Below, in pieces: positions 34,343-43,398 of a stretch of DNA of 64,000 nucleotides. The translations under genes and the position numbers were made by a program. A model generated the notes under the pieces. The model had not been told where the DNA came from and did no database searches. It saw nothing but the letters and a program-made list of their open reading frames with translations. Position 1 is the first letter of the stretch. Every line of letters begins with the position of its first letter. Source of the stretch: Nitzschia sp. DOCU1 (lineage: Eukaryota; Bacillariophyta; Bacillariophyceae; Bacillariales; Bacillariaceae); assembly GCA_951394045.1 (NCBI GenBank), contig OX595994.1:1364001-1428000 (forward strand), read 5' to 3'.

Positions 34343-35539
34343 TCAGAAGTCCCCGGTTAGACAATATTTCGTGAATTTCTTCAGTCCTTTGGTCGTTTCT
34401 TGATCGGGAGCCTTGTGGGAAGATGCTCTCAAGCAGTCATCCCCCGCCTTGCAAAACCCACAAACGTGGTATCTAACGCAAGTATCATCCTGCGTTCCGT
34501 TGAACTTGGGAACCTTGTCTCGGGGAACTTTCCCGTCACAATGCAGTCTCAAGAACTGGTCCCAGGTATGTTCTCCCGGCATTGCCACTCCTTGAATCGG
34601 GGATGGGTTCTTGGTTCCTTTCTTCTTGTCGTCGGACTTGGATTTCTTGTTCGGTCCAGGTCCCCTGGGTCCGTTTCCACCCCCTCCTTCGGATCCTCTC
34701 TTTGGTCCAATCAGGTCGAGAAGTCCCTTCGGAATCTGCCTCTTGAAAGCGTGATTTTGGATCTCTCGTTGGATAGATCCTATGGTGTACTCAAAAACAT
34801 CGAATTGAGTGTCGGCCATTTCTTTCGATTGCCTGACGCTCAGGAACAGCGAATGCAGCGACAGGTCGATTGCGTAGACGACTTGGGTTGGAAAGGTAGG
34901 GTCTGACTCGGCGCAAGAATGGTATTGTCCGGAGCACAGCTCCATGTGTTGGACTTGTGTGTCAAGAACCTTGGCTATCTTGGACTCTGCTCCAAAGAGG
35001 AAACTCACAAGCTTCTGTCCGTTTCGAATCTGTTCTTCAGCTCGGTCCATCGAGACTGGCATCATCAATTTCGAGGAGTCGAAGGCGGCTTTGATGTGTC
35101 GGTCCCCGCTCTCTCGGTCCATGGTGAAACCTGCTTCGAGTTCTCTTCCGCTGGCTAGCCCAATCGCTCCCCCGGTCGACTTGGAGAGATGGAAAAGAGA
35201 GAAGTCTTGGTGTCCGGGATAGGTTCCTCCAGCCCACAAGAACTTTCCCTTCAGAACGGCTCCCGCTACTGTGGCGTTTGCTGTGAAGCTCCAACCGTAG
35301 ACGTACTTCACCGAATGATTCAAGTCGTCTTGGGCTTCCTGCAAGGTAGAGTTGCTGTCCCAGAATTCGAGGACATCTTCCGGTGGCGAATGTCTTTCAT
35401 CGGTCCCGTTCGTCGAGCAGAGTCGACGGTAAGCGAGTTGGTCCTTGGGGCGCTTCTTGTCGAACTTGTACTGGCTGACCTTTGGTCTCGAACCCGCTTG
35501 GTCAGAAAGGTTTCGAATGCTATCGGCGATTCGGTCCAT
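34343..35539 (-). CDS. Retrotransposon ORF2, probable Gag with zinc knuckle
   Basis: 398 residues from the ATG at 35539. The central part is helical; from about 270 it is Gly/Lys rich (GSEGGGGNGPRGPGPNKK), then a Cys/His cluster CVRYHVCGFCKAGDDC with a following His, resembling a CCCH-type knuckle. This order (helical core, basic linker, zinc knuckle) suits a nucleic-acid-binding Gag. It ends at UGA (34345-34343) followed by CTC, and the same frame stays open into the RT. It starts five codons after the UGA of ORF1, again in the same frame. Confidence 0.7.
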   Translation of the reverse strand: MDRIADSIRNLSDQAGSRPKVSQYKFDKKRPKDQLAYRRLCSTNGTDERHSPPEDVLEFWDSNSTLQEAQDDLNHSVKYVYGWSFTANATVAGAVLKGKFLWAGGTYPGHQDFSLFHLSKSTGGAIGLASGRELEAGFTMDRESGDRHIKAAFDSSKLMMPVSMDRAEEQIRNGQKLVSFLFGAESKIAKVLDTQVQHMELCSGQYHSCAESDPTFPTQVVYAIDLSLHSLFLSVRQSKEMADTQFDVFEYTIGSIQREIQNHAFKRQIPKGLLDLIGPKRGSEGGGGNGPRGPGPNKKSKSDDKKKGTKNPSPIQGVAMPGEHTWDQFLRLHCDGKVPRDKVPKFNGTQDDTCVRYHVCGFCKAGDDCLRASSHKAPDQETTKGLKKFTKYCLTGDF

Positions 35540-35554
35540 CGCATCGGAGTTTCC

Positions 35555-36343
35555 TCATTCGTCGACATCGATAGGATCACCGACACTGTGGGGCTGGTCG
35601 ATTGAGTGGCGTCCCTTCTGCTGCTTGAACTCGAACCCATGAGGGGAGTTCCCATCAGTACTGCAGATTGAGACGTAGGTCCCGGGAATCTTCTTGTGCG
35701 CCGCCAAGAAGAAGAAAGTCAGAATGGCTCCCAGCTCGATCACACCGTCGTCGCTCACTTCTCCGGGAAAGTCTTCAATAAAACTAGCTATCTTGTTTCT
35801 CATCGCCAAGAAACATTCGATAGGGTCTTCCAAGGTCTCGTCGGACGTCAATGGTTCGGCCAGGAAAGTCGGAATCAGCTTACAGGGCTTTCCGGTCCAA
35901 TCAGCCCAGTTTCCTCCTCGTCTAGTACCGGCTGGCTTCAGATCCATCAACTTCTTTTTATCGTCACACCCTAGGAGGACTTTGAAACGGTCCGTATCGG
36001 GCACTTTGATTGGATTCTCGTCGGTCGATACAATCTCAGCGAAGAAATCGGAAGGCTTGAAAGTCACGGGGTGGGAGCTAGCTCCGAGTCCCAACCCAAG
36101 GATCGCGAATGGTACCGGATCAACTCCACGTCGGCCAATGTTCTTCACGTTATGAGCAGCTCGAATCTTGTTGTTGACTGGATCAACAAATGCAATGATG
36201 CAATCTTGCTCACTAGAGAGCGAGGCAAGACAATCGCCGGGCTGCAAATCGTGGAGGATGCTCTTGGCGGAAGCTAGGGTTTCGGCGTGGTAGAGGCCAA
36301 AGCTAGGCATCTTCTCGAAAGCGTTGAACCAGACGGGAGGCAT
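35555..36343 (-). CDS. Retrotransposon ORF1, unrecognised
   Basis: 262 residues from the ATG at 36343, 58 bp inside repeat A1. It has no recognised domain; the composition is that of a soluble alpha/beta protein (CLASLSSEQDCIIAFVDP, ILGLGLGASSHPVTF) with an acidic C-terminus (PIDVDE). It ends at UGA 35557-35555. Position at the 5' end of the element suggests a structural or accessory protein. Confidence 0.65.
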   Translation of the reverse strand: MPPVWFNAFEKMPSFGLYHAETLASAKSILHDLQPGDCLASLSSEQDCIIAFVDPVNNKIRAAHNVKNIGRRGVDPVPFAILGLGLGASSHPVTFKPSDFFAEIVSTDENPIKVPDTDRFKVLLGCDDKKKLMDLKPAGTRRGGNWADWTGKPCKLIPTFLAEPLTSDETLEDPIECFLAMRNKIASFIEDFPGEVSDDGVIELGAILTFFFLAAHKKIPGTYVSICSTDGNSPHGFEFKQQKGRHSIDQPHSVGDPIDVDE

Positions 36344-36400
36344 GGTGAAGGGGAAAGGGCGACGAGGGAAGAAGAAAACAACCAACAACAGCTGAAAGCT

Positions 36401-36723
36401 AAATTAGAAAAAGCTACGTCCGGATGGAGCAGCCCCAATTACTTGCAATTGTGAGCCGCTCCATCCCTTCTAGAAAAGAGCAATCGTGCTCGAACCTCTC
36501 CGCTTGCACGGTCAAGACGACCGTTTCCGACATAGAAACTTCTTCCTCACTCTTTGTTCGACCGCTCCATCGTTTGCAAATCGTTTGAGCACAAAGAGGG
36601 GAGAAGATTTTTCCGAAACGAAACGGCTCGACCGGCGTGGTAGCGTGTGCCGGCGCTCCGAGGTTTGGAAGGGATGGAGGGCAGGCGGCACCTCCCCTCT
36701 CCATACACTGCGTTCCGACGCGA
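36401..36723 (-). repeat. Split direct repeat A1 (outer)
   Basis: 323 bp copy of A2, forming the 5' end of the element. It should contain the element's promoter. Its outer end (GACGCGA) abuts ATGGAGAACG of the host flank. Confidence 0.9.
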
Positions 36724-36910
36724 ATGGAGAACGATTGATGAGGGTGGTGACCCGCCTTCCTGGTTGCTGTTTCACTCTTCGAACGATATTGCATGCAGAC
36801 TTCCGACGACTTGCCTATTTTTCTCACTCAACAAGGTGATACTACAACAAACAACAAAGGGGTATTGACATCATAACCAGGCAGAATCTGTATCCGTCAC
36901 CACCATCACC

Positions 36911-39571
36911 ATGGAAACTCTGGGCACGGATTTCAACAACACTGGGTCGGTAATGTCCCGGTCGCAACTGGAGGAAGTCCGACAGAAACGCGGAGAATGC
37001 TTAACTTGCGGGCAAAAGTGCTTTAGAAAGAAGCTCTTTAAGTTGATTCCGATTACAGAAGAAGGAAAAGTCTTGGAGGGTCGCTGCCTGAATTGCCGTC
37101 CTCTCAATGGCTTGGATGGTTCGTCAGCGTCCGTAGCGTCGGTGCCTCGCAAGGCCACCCCACAAGATTTGGAACGATTTACAAAGAGTCAATTGAATTT
37201 GAGCAGTCGAACTTTATTGCATTCCACTTCCACTCCCATGTCTTCTCCCTTGCCTCATCGAGCCATGGCACGAACGCTGAGTACTTTGCCGCCAACGACG
37301 CCCATGAGAAGCGACAATCACAGTGTCGGGAGTTCGTCTACAATTTCTTCCAGGCCGCCGTCGCAAAACTTGACTCGCGCTCTGAGCCATAGTGTCGTCC
37401 CTAGTGGTCACAGCAGCATCCGGTCGCGAGAATCGTCCTTGTCGCCGCCGCCGACTTCACGTACCATTGCCAAATTGAATGCTACTGCTACCGGCAGTAT
37501 TGGAGAAATGAGCAGTTTGCAGTCGGGTCGATCGGGAGCAAACAACAGCCACGATAATTTCATGGCCAGTGAAAGTCAGCTCAGTTATGACGGCTTTGGA
37601 TCAATCTCTGAACTTCCTGCGATTGCCCGAACGCCATCACGAGGAGAATATAATCCCCTACGGCGACGATCGAGTCATTCCGACGCCATGAGCAGTAGTA
37701 CGGCATCTTCGTCCATGGCGGTCCGCATTTCCGTATCCAAATCCAACTCCGGAGACTTTCCGTCCAGGGAAGAATTGGAGCAAGCGCAACGGACAATTTT
37801 GGCAGCCCAGCAGCATGGAATTTACATCAACAATATTGATTCCCACGATCAACAGCAACAATACCAGAACGGAGGCCTGAAGGATCGAGAAACTCAAGAC
37901 TATCATAATCACCTTCCGAGTGCATCTGCCAGTTTCCGATCGGGTGGTGGTTCTATCAGTGAAGGACATGACGTTATTGATGGAGCATATGGGGGTCATC
38001 AGCATGGCCTCTCGGAGAGTTTTGTGTTTAGTCCCAGTCAAAATGGACGTGCTCACTTTACAGGGAGTGTGGGAAGCTTGGGTTCCATTTCACCACACGG
38101 ATCCACCAGGTCGCCTGCCCGATCGCCTACCCGATCGCCCGCCAGGTCCCCCAATAATAGTAGACGTGTCATTCCGAATGGAGGCATTATGCTGGAAGGT
38201 CTTTACCTGGGCGACAGTGCAACCGGCGGAGTATCTGGCAAAAGCGAACAACATGATAATGGTCCAACTGAGAAGGATTATTTGAACACTCTTCGTCAAG
38301 TCGGGCAAAACGTTGGTGAGATACTTCTCATTGTTCGAGAAGCTGTGGATTTTCCTCAGGTGGTGTCGACTGGCCTGGATCAACTGGCAAAAGTCAAATT
38401 GACTCCCGATGATCAAGATATGCTGGGTGATATGGGAGCTCCTTTAGTGATTGCCAATGTGATGAACTCGCATTCCTCCAACTTGGCGATCCAGCTGGCG
38501 GCATGTGGGGCCATTTGGAATATGAGTGGAACCAAACAGAATCAGATTGCCTTTGTCAATGCTGGAGCCTTGGATATGATATTGACGGCAATGGATCGAT
38601 TTATTGACAAATGGGAGCTTCAGGAAAAAGCGATTGCCACCTTGTCCAATTTGGGCGCCGTCGGCCAAAATTTACCCGTACTGGACGACAAGGGAGCTAT
38701 TACACGGATTGTTGAGGCCATGAACAAACATGCCGAAATCTCTAGCCTGCAAGTCAAAGGTTGCGGTGCTGTCACAAACTTGGCATCCCACGATAATGTA
38801 CCAATGAAGCAACGAATAGTGGAGTGTGGTGGCGGTGGGGCTGTAGTAGTTGCCATGGTAATGCACCCCAACGACCCCTACCTGCAAGAGAAGGCCCTGA
38901 GGGCGATTCGGAATCTTTGCGCCAATTGTGACGCCAACAAGGCGGAGATCGGAAACATTGGTGGAATTGATTCTGTCATTAGCGCCATGCAAGTCCATCG
39001 AGACGAGGCAGCCGTGCAGCAGGAAGGGGCGTGGACTTTGTCCAACCTCGCTGGGAACGAGCTCAACAAGTCCATTATTGGGGATTGCGGAGGTATCGAT
39101 GTAGTCATTCGAGCCATGTGGGTGCACTCAGATAAAGTCGGAGTGCAGGAGTGGTGTTGTCGAGCCCTCTTCACGCTCACGCTGGACCCTCAAAATAGCA
39201 ACGTTGTCCTAGAAGTGGGTGGGATCTCCGCCATTGTCAGCGCGATGCAAGGCCACGTGGACTCTTCTACTGTACAGGAAATGGGGTGTGCCGTGCTGGG
39301 TAACCTTGCCGAAACGGATCAAGCTCGCCTGCGTATTGTCGACGAAGAAGCCTTGGATGCCATTGTACTTGCCATGGTTTTACATACGGACAACATTCAA
39401 GTGCAAGAACGAGCATGTATGGTTCTCATGCACCTCGCGATTGATGCCAACATTAATTCCATGAAAGCCGCCAACATTCCAGAACTGGTTCGTACGGCAG
39501 CCCATCAGTTCCCAGATCGATGCGACGAGCCAGCAAGCCAAATATTGAGAGCATTCGGTGGAGCGTACTGA
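36911..39571 (+). CDS. Large armadillo-repeat protein with N-terminal Cys motif
   Basis: 886 residues, single exon, ATG in a CACCATGG context. An N-terminal Cys cluster (RGECLTCGQKCFRKK ... GRCLNCRP, residues 28-62) has the C-x2-C/C-x2-C spacing of a metal-binding ribbon. Residues 65-440 are Ser/Pro/Arg rich and disordered, including SPARSPTRSPARSP repeats near 400. From 450 to the end are about ten armadillo repeats of roughly 41-42 residues (for example QLAACGAIWNMSGTKQNQ, LQEKALRAIRNLCANCD, VQEWCCRALFTLTLD, VQERACMVLMHLAID), close in style to Vac8-like proteins. Probable scaffold. The retrotransposon ends 187 bp upstream of the start codon, so its promoter may be replaced or disturbed. Confidence 0.85.
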   Translation: METLGTDFNNTGSVMSRSQLEEVRQKRGECLTCGQKCFRKKLFKLIPITEEGKVLEGRCLNCRPLNGLDGSSASVASVPRKATPQDLERFTKSQLNLSSRTLLHSTSTPMSSPLPHRAMARTLSTLPPTTPMRSDNHSVGSSSTISSRPPSQNLTRALSHSVVPSGHSSIRSRESSLSPPPTSRTIAKLNATATGSIGEMSSLQSGRSGANNSHDNFMASESQLSYDGFGSISELPAIARTPSRGEYNPLRRRSSHSDAMSSSTASSSMAVRISVSKSNSGDFPSREELEQAQRTILAAQQHGIYINNIDSHDQQQQYQNGGLKDRETQDYHNHLPSASASFRSGGGSISEGHDVIDGAYGGHQHGLSESFVFSPSQNGRAHFTGSVGSLGSISPHGSTRSPARSPTRSPARSPNNSRRVIPNGGIMLEGLYLGDSATGGVSGKSEQHDNGPTEKDYLNTLRQVGQNVGEILLIVREAVDFPQVVSTGLDQLAKVKLTPDDQDMLGDMGAPLVIANVMNSHSSNLAIQLAACGAIWNMSGTKQNQIAFVNAGALDMILTAMDRFIDKWELQEKAIATLSNLGAVGQNLPVLDDKGAITRIVEAMNKHAEISSLQVKGCGAVTNLASHDNVPMKQRIVECGGGGAVVVAMVMHPNDPYLQEKALRAIRNLCANCDANKAEIGNIGGIDSVISAMQVHRDEAAVQQEGAWTLSNLAGNELNKSIIGDCGGIDVVIRAMWVHSDKVGVQEWCCRALFTLTLDPQNSNVVLEVGGISAIVSAMQGHVDSSTVQEMGCAVLGNLAETDQARLRIVDEEALDAIVLAMVLHTDNIQVQERACMVLMHLAIDANINSMKAANIPELVRTAAHQFPDRCDEPASQILRAFGGAY

Positions 39572-41005
39572 CAGAGTCGTGGTTGAAGGTCATATTGCAT
39601 GATGTCTCTATTGTTTGGGTTTGATTTTATCTATTCTAAGTCTGAATGGGGCAAAGGTGCCGAACAAAGAAAACGCCACGCTCCAAGAATGTCATGACCA
39701 TGCGTTCGCGATGGAAGTGATATCAATCGGTCAAACCATCAATGGGCCAAGAAGAAACATTGGACGGCAAGCTCTTTATTGTGGATGTGATGGCCGGGCA
39801 ACCAAGACTCTGCGTGCAGGCACGATATTCTGACAACGGGGGCATGTGGTGTACCGGGATGCCTGATACGTGGCGTTCATGGGCCAATTGAAGACTCCAG
39901 TGAAATCCGAGAGCAAGTGATTTACATCAACGACGATCTCGGCTTTGACATCCAGGCGTTGGACTTGAGAGACTCGAATGCATCGTGGCGGAAGCCGTTT
40001 CAACATTAGCCATCGCCTGCTTGTGTGCCGCCATACTTTCCGAAGAGATCAGCTGAGTAGGCTGGTGAATGCTGGAAACGGATGCAAACGCTAATCGTCA
40101 TTATGTTTCGCTTCTTGCTTCCGCCCGTGCTGATAGTTCGATTTCCAAAAAGTAGCAAGAAGGCAGAAACACCGTGATAAGTCCTACTAGAAGAATCAGC
40201 ATGTCGTTGATAGTAGTTTTACTAGCAGCATGTTTAGTTACGATGCGTGTTCAGCTTTCGCATTTTGAAGACCCCGCGTGTTTGTCGAACAAGCCCCACA
40301 AGAGCGCCCCCGCGAGTTTGTTTGGTGTGCTCTGATAACGCTGAGAATGGTATGGGGGCAAAAGTCCTCGCCGCGCTAGCTACTAGGTACTGCATATCAT
40401 GTCGAACAGTAGTTCGAGGAAGATTGCACCCCTATCTTGACGTCCAATGTAGGGGGGTTCTATAGAAACTGGTGGAGGAAACAACTAGCTGCAAGAAGCA
40501 GCACGCCATCGAATAGAAGAGAAAGCGAGGAACTACTACGTTTTGATGGGGCTCTCCCGAGCATGCAACAACACCACGACGAATAAAGACGACACGTCGG
40601 ACTCAATAGACTCAAGCGAACATCGGCCCATCAGTCTGCCCGCGCTCTGCGAAACAGCACACACACATTCGTCGGGCCATCCTCATTTTTTCACGCCCAT
40701 TTCACACAACGCATCGGAAGGCGGACACAATGCCGTAGCTGGTACGATAGTGGGAAGCTTGCCCACAAACCAAGGGGTATCGATCGATATCGGTAGTCGT
40801 GCGTCCAACCGGTGAACAGAGGATGTCATTGTCGCAGTGGTCGCCATTCTAGAAACGATATGATAGCCGGTGACGTACCTTGCGATATATAACGTTGAAT
40901 TTGCCATCAGTGTGGAAAAGTTGTCAGACTTCCAAGGGACAAGAGGCGTTTTAGGCAACTTTTCTACCTTTGATTCTTGCATTGACAGACGATCTGGCAT
41001 TCATC
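39572..41005. other. Intergenic region with an undecided two-strand ORF zone
   Basis: 1.4 kb. Around 39790-40006 both strands are open for over 200 nt and both translations look fairly protein-like, but neither has a good start or splice partner, so no gene is called. The rest, with CTAG-rich stretches near 40370-40390, shows nothing. Confidence 0.45.
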
Positions 41006-41578
41006 ATGGGTCCGAACGAAAGAAAATTCTTGAAAATTCTTGGTCGGACCTCGTATACTTTGGGGCCGATCGGAGCGGCTGTGGTACTGGTGTGGGTTGG
41101 CTTTTGGCATTTGTTGGATATTTGCTTGTTCCCGCAAAAGCCGGTTGTATCGGCTATAGCATGCATTGGCTTGGCAACAATCTTGGCAATTGTGTGTCAT
41201 GCCTGGACAATGTCAAATGTTCCAAAAGATGGCACGGGCTATGTCTTTTTGACTGCCGCTCTGGCAGTTAGTTACTGGCGGGGAGTGTGGAAACTGTGGG
41301 ACAGCCTGGTCTTTGCGGAGAATCCACTGGTACAATCATTGCTGGCATTAGGGATGGGCGTTAGCATCTTGATGTTGACGGGCAATTTCATGCCGACCGT
41401 CGTTGGCCCCCCAATCTTATTTCCAAAAGACGATCATGATGTTACAATGGATGATTCAATAGTGTTTTCTCCCATGCACAATAATGCCCAGGATGAATTA
41501 TCTGTGCCGTTTCATAATGACTTTGACGAAGATGAAACCATGATCGCCATGGCGGAAGTCAGGACAGTCTCAAATTGA
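41006..41578 (+). CDS. Small multi-pass membrane protein
   Basis: 190 residues from the ATG at 41006 with four hydrophobic helices: LGPIGAAVVLVWVGFWHLL, VVSAIACIGLATILAIVCHA, GYVFLTAALAVSYWRGVW and LVQSLLALGMGVSILMLTG. The SYWRGVWKLWDSLVF loop is reminiscent of fuseless-like four-helix proteins, but this is only a resemblance. The C-terminus is acidic and soluble (FDEDETMIAMAEV). No signal peptide separate from helix 1. Function unknown. Confidence 0.65.
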   Translation: MGPNERKFLKILGRTSYTLGPIGAAVVLVWVGFWHLLDICLFPQKPVVSAIACIGLATILAIVCHAWTMSNVPKDGTGYVFLTAALAVSYWRGVWKLWDSLVFAENPLVQSLLALGMGVSILMLTGNFMPTVVGPPILFPKDDHDVTMDDSIVFSPMHNNAQDELSVPFHNDFDEDETMIAMAEVRTVSN

Positions 41579-42326
41579 AGCGGAAGTTGAGCATTGAGTG
41601 GTGAATTCAGCTGCAAGCAATCGCAGGCATTGGTAACGGCAGGAGGCCCCATAGTGCTTGCCAAGACCTCAAAGGTTATGATGCGTGCACAACAAGACGT
41701 GACATAGACCTTGGTACAGGGAATGACAAATCGACTTTCTACGGGAAGAATGATTACTGCTGGAAAGGGTCGATGGTTGCTAGCTACCAGTGTGACCTCC
41801 GCATCTACATCGTGTAGCTAAAACAGGAGGATAAAGCTAGCACAGAAGCAAAACGAACCTTCTTGTAGGATCATCATAGCTCGCACACTAGCTAGACGCT
41901 TGAAATTGGTACAGTGGTGCCTGAGAAAAGCACCGTCAGGCAGAGCACGTCTCCGTCCTAGAATTTTATTGATCGAGCCGTTAGTTCCTAGTTTGAGTCC
42001 GCCGTGTCGGCTGATTTCCGACGACAGTCTTGCGAGTGACTCACATGTTCCAACAAGCCAATAATTCGGCATGTTGATGCGTGTGTGACGCCAAAAATTT
42101 GATTCACTGTATTCAGATTTGTTGAAAAGTAAATACCAAGAACGGCATCCAAATCTGCCGCCATTCTTGGTTTGTGGACGAACATCCATAGAAAATCCGA
42201 TACGTGTGATCTCGTTCCGACGGAGAGTCCCCTTGCATCTCCGTCTCACACTCCAGCAGTGATTGGTATCTCCATTGTCTCCTTCCTACTTCCGCTCTCA
42301 CTCTGCCATATCACATTACTGTAACC
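41579..42326. other. Intergenic region
   Basis: 748 bp. A minus-strand open frame at 41818-42249 lacks an ATG-led domain and no family is recognisable. It should contain the promoter of the PLAC8 gene. Confidence 0.4.
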
Positions 42327-43154
42327 ATGAAAGACGACGTTGCTGAAAGGTTGGTGGGCGGTACTCCACCGCTAATGGTCCGGGTGAAGGCCCCAGCCAC
42401 ATTGCCAGCCGGCTACACATTTGAAGCTCTGTTGAACGATGATCCCGACCGGCCTTTTACCTGCGAAGTGGTAAGTTCAGATTTCGCTATACTTCGTTTC
42501 CATACCCTATTCTCTTCTGACATGTATGCTCCTGTTGATTGATAGCCCGAAGGAGGTGTCATTGAGGGTGAATCCTTCTTGACTCCCGTTCCAAATGTGA
42601 ACGATACCCACAGGCTTCAGGCTCCCACGGGACGATGGAAGGATGGACTTTGCGATTGCTTTTCGCTGGGAGTATGTCATCCACACGTTTGGTGTGCCTT
42701 TTTCTGTAGCAAGATTGCAATGGCGCAGGTAATGACCCGCATGAATTTGACTTGGCTTGGACAACCGGGCCCTCGAGCGTCCACTCAAAACACTTTCAAA
42801 GTGGTGGTGATTTTGCTCTTGTCTTATATGACTTATTCGACGGCCCTCGAAGTCGCCTCGATGCCATATTGGCCTGATCCTGCCCCTTTGTACATTGTCA
42901 TTATGAAAATTGTTGGGAGCGTTTTCTGGGTTGTTTGGACCACCTATTCCTTGTGCCGCACTCGACAAAGTATTCGCGAACAATATTCGATTCCCGAACA
43001 ACGTTGCAATGGGTGTGAGGATCTCTGCTGCTCCTTTTTCTGCACATGCTGCACTCTGGCTCAAATGGCGCGCCACACTGGAGAATATGAAACCTATGAC
43101 GCAAAGTGCTTGACTACGACGGGGCTGCCTGTCGATGCCCCTTTCACTGTCTAG
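42327..43154 (+). CDS. PLAC8-family cysteine-rich membrane protein
   Basis: Exons 42327-42470 and 42546-43154 (phase 0; GTAAGT donor, GATAG acceptor) give 250 residues. PLAC8 features: RWKDGLCDCFSLGVCHPHVWCAFF at the N-side of the domain and CNGCEDLCCSFFCTCCTLAQMARHTGEYE at the C-side, the latter containing the typical CCxxxxCxxCxLxQ pattern. Two hydrophobic helices lie between (VVVILLLSYMTYSTALEV, YIVIMKIVGSVFWVVWT). Relatives act in cell-size control, metal resistance or calcium influx; role here not known. Confidence 0.85.
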
Positions 43155-43398
43155 TAGTTGGTGGTACAGGAGGGCGGAGATCAAATGATGGAGCCGTATG
43201 ATCTGCCAGTACAGTATTTGTAATGCTAATCTAAGCACTCGTATATAACTACACTCCATTTGCACGTCCGCTGTTCGTTTTGGGCGGGATGTACATGGAT
43301 CTAAAAACAGTACGAACTATGCTGAGCACATCTTGCGCGCACAATTCCACAAAGCTAGAATTAACAAATGTTTTGTCCTACACCCTAGACCGCGATCC

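Larger units (their letters stand above)
29460..36723 (-). mobile_element. Tyrosine-recombinase retrotransposon with split direct repeats (PAT/Ngaro-like)
   Basis: A 7,264-bp element read on the minus strand as A1 - ORF1 - ORF2 - RT/RNase H - tyrosine recombinase - B1 - A2 - B2. The A repeats (323 bp) and B repeats (205 bp) appear identical copy to copy, which argues for recent insertion. This split direct repeat layout plus a tyrosine recombinase instead of an integrase defines the DIRS superfamily, and split direct (not inverted) repeats place it with PAT or Ngaro. There are no LTRs. No target-site duplication is expected or seen. The right end is 187 bp upstream of the start codon of a large armadillo gene transcribed in the opposite direction. 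Confidence 0.9.

Noticed and set aside
33696..34403. 235-residue plus-strand frame over the retrotransposon pol region
   Set aside because: Antisense shadow of the pol frame; Ser/Gly/Arg-rich low-complexity product with no motif.
41818..42249. Minus-strand frame upstream of PLAC8
   Set aside because: Has no recognised domain, no convincing start context and overlaps other short frames.
42501..43265. 252-residue minus-strand frame over the PLAC8 gene
   Set aside because: Antisense to a gene with a clear PLAC8 domain.
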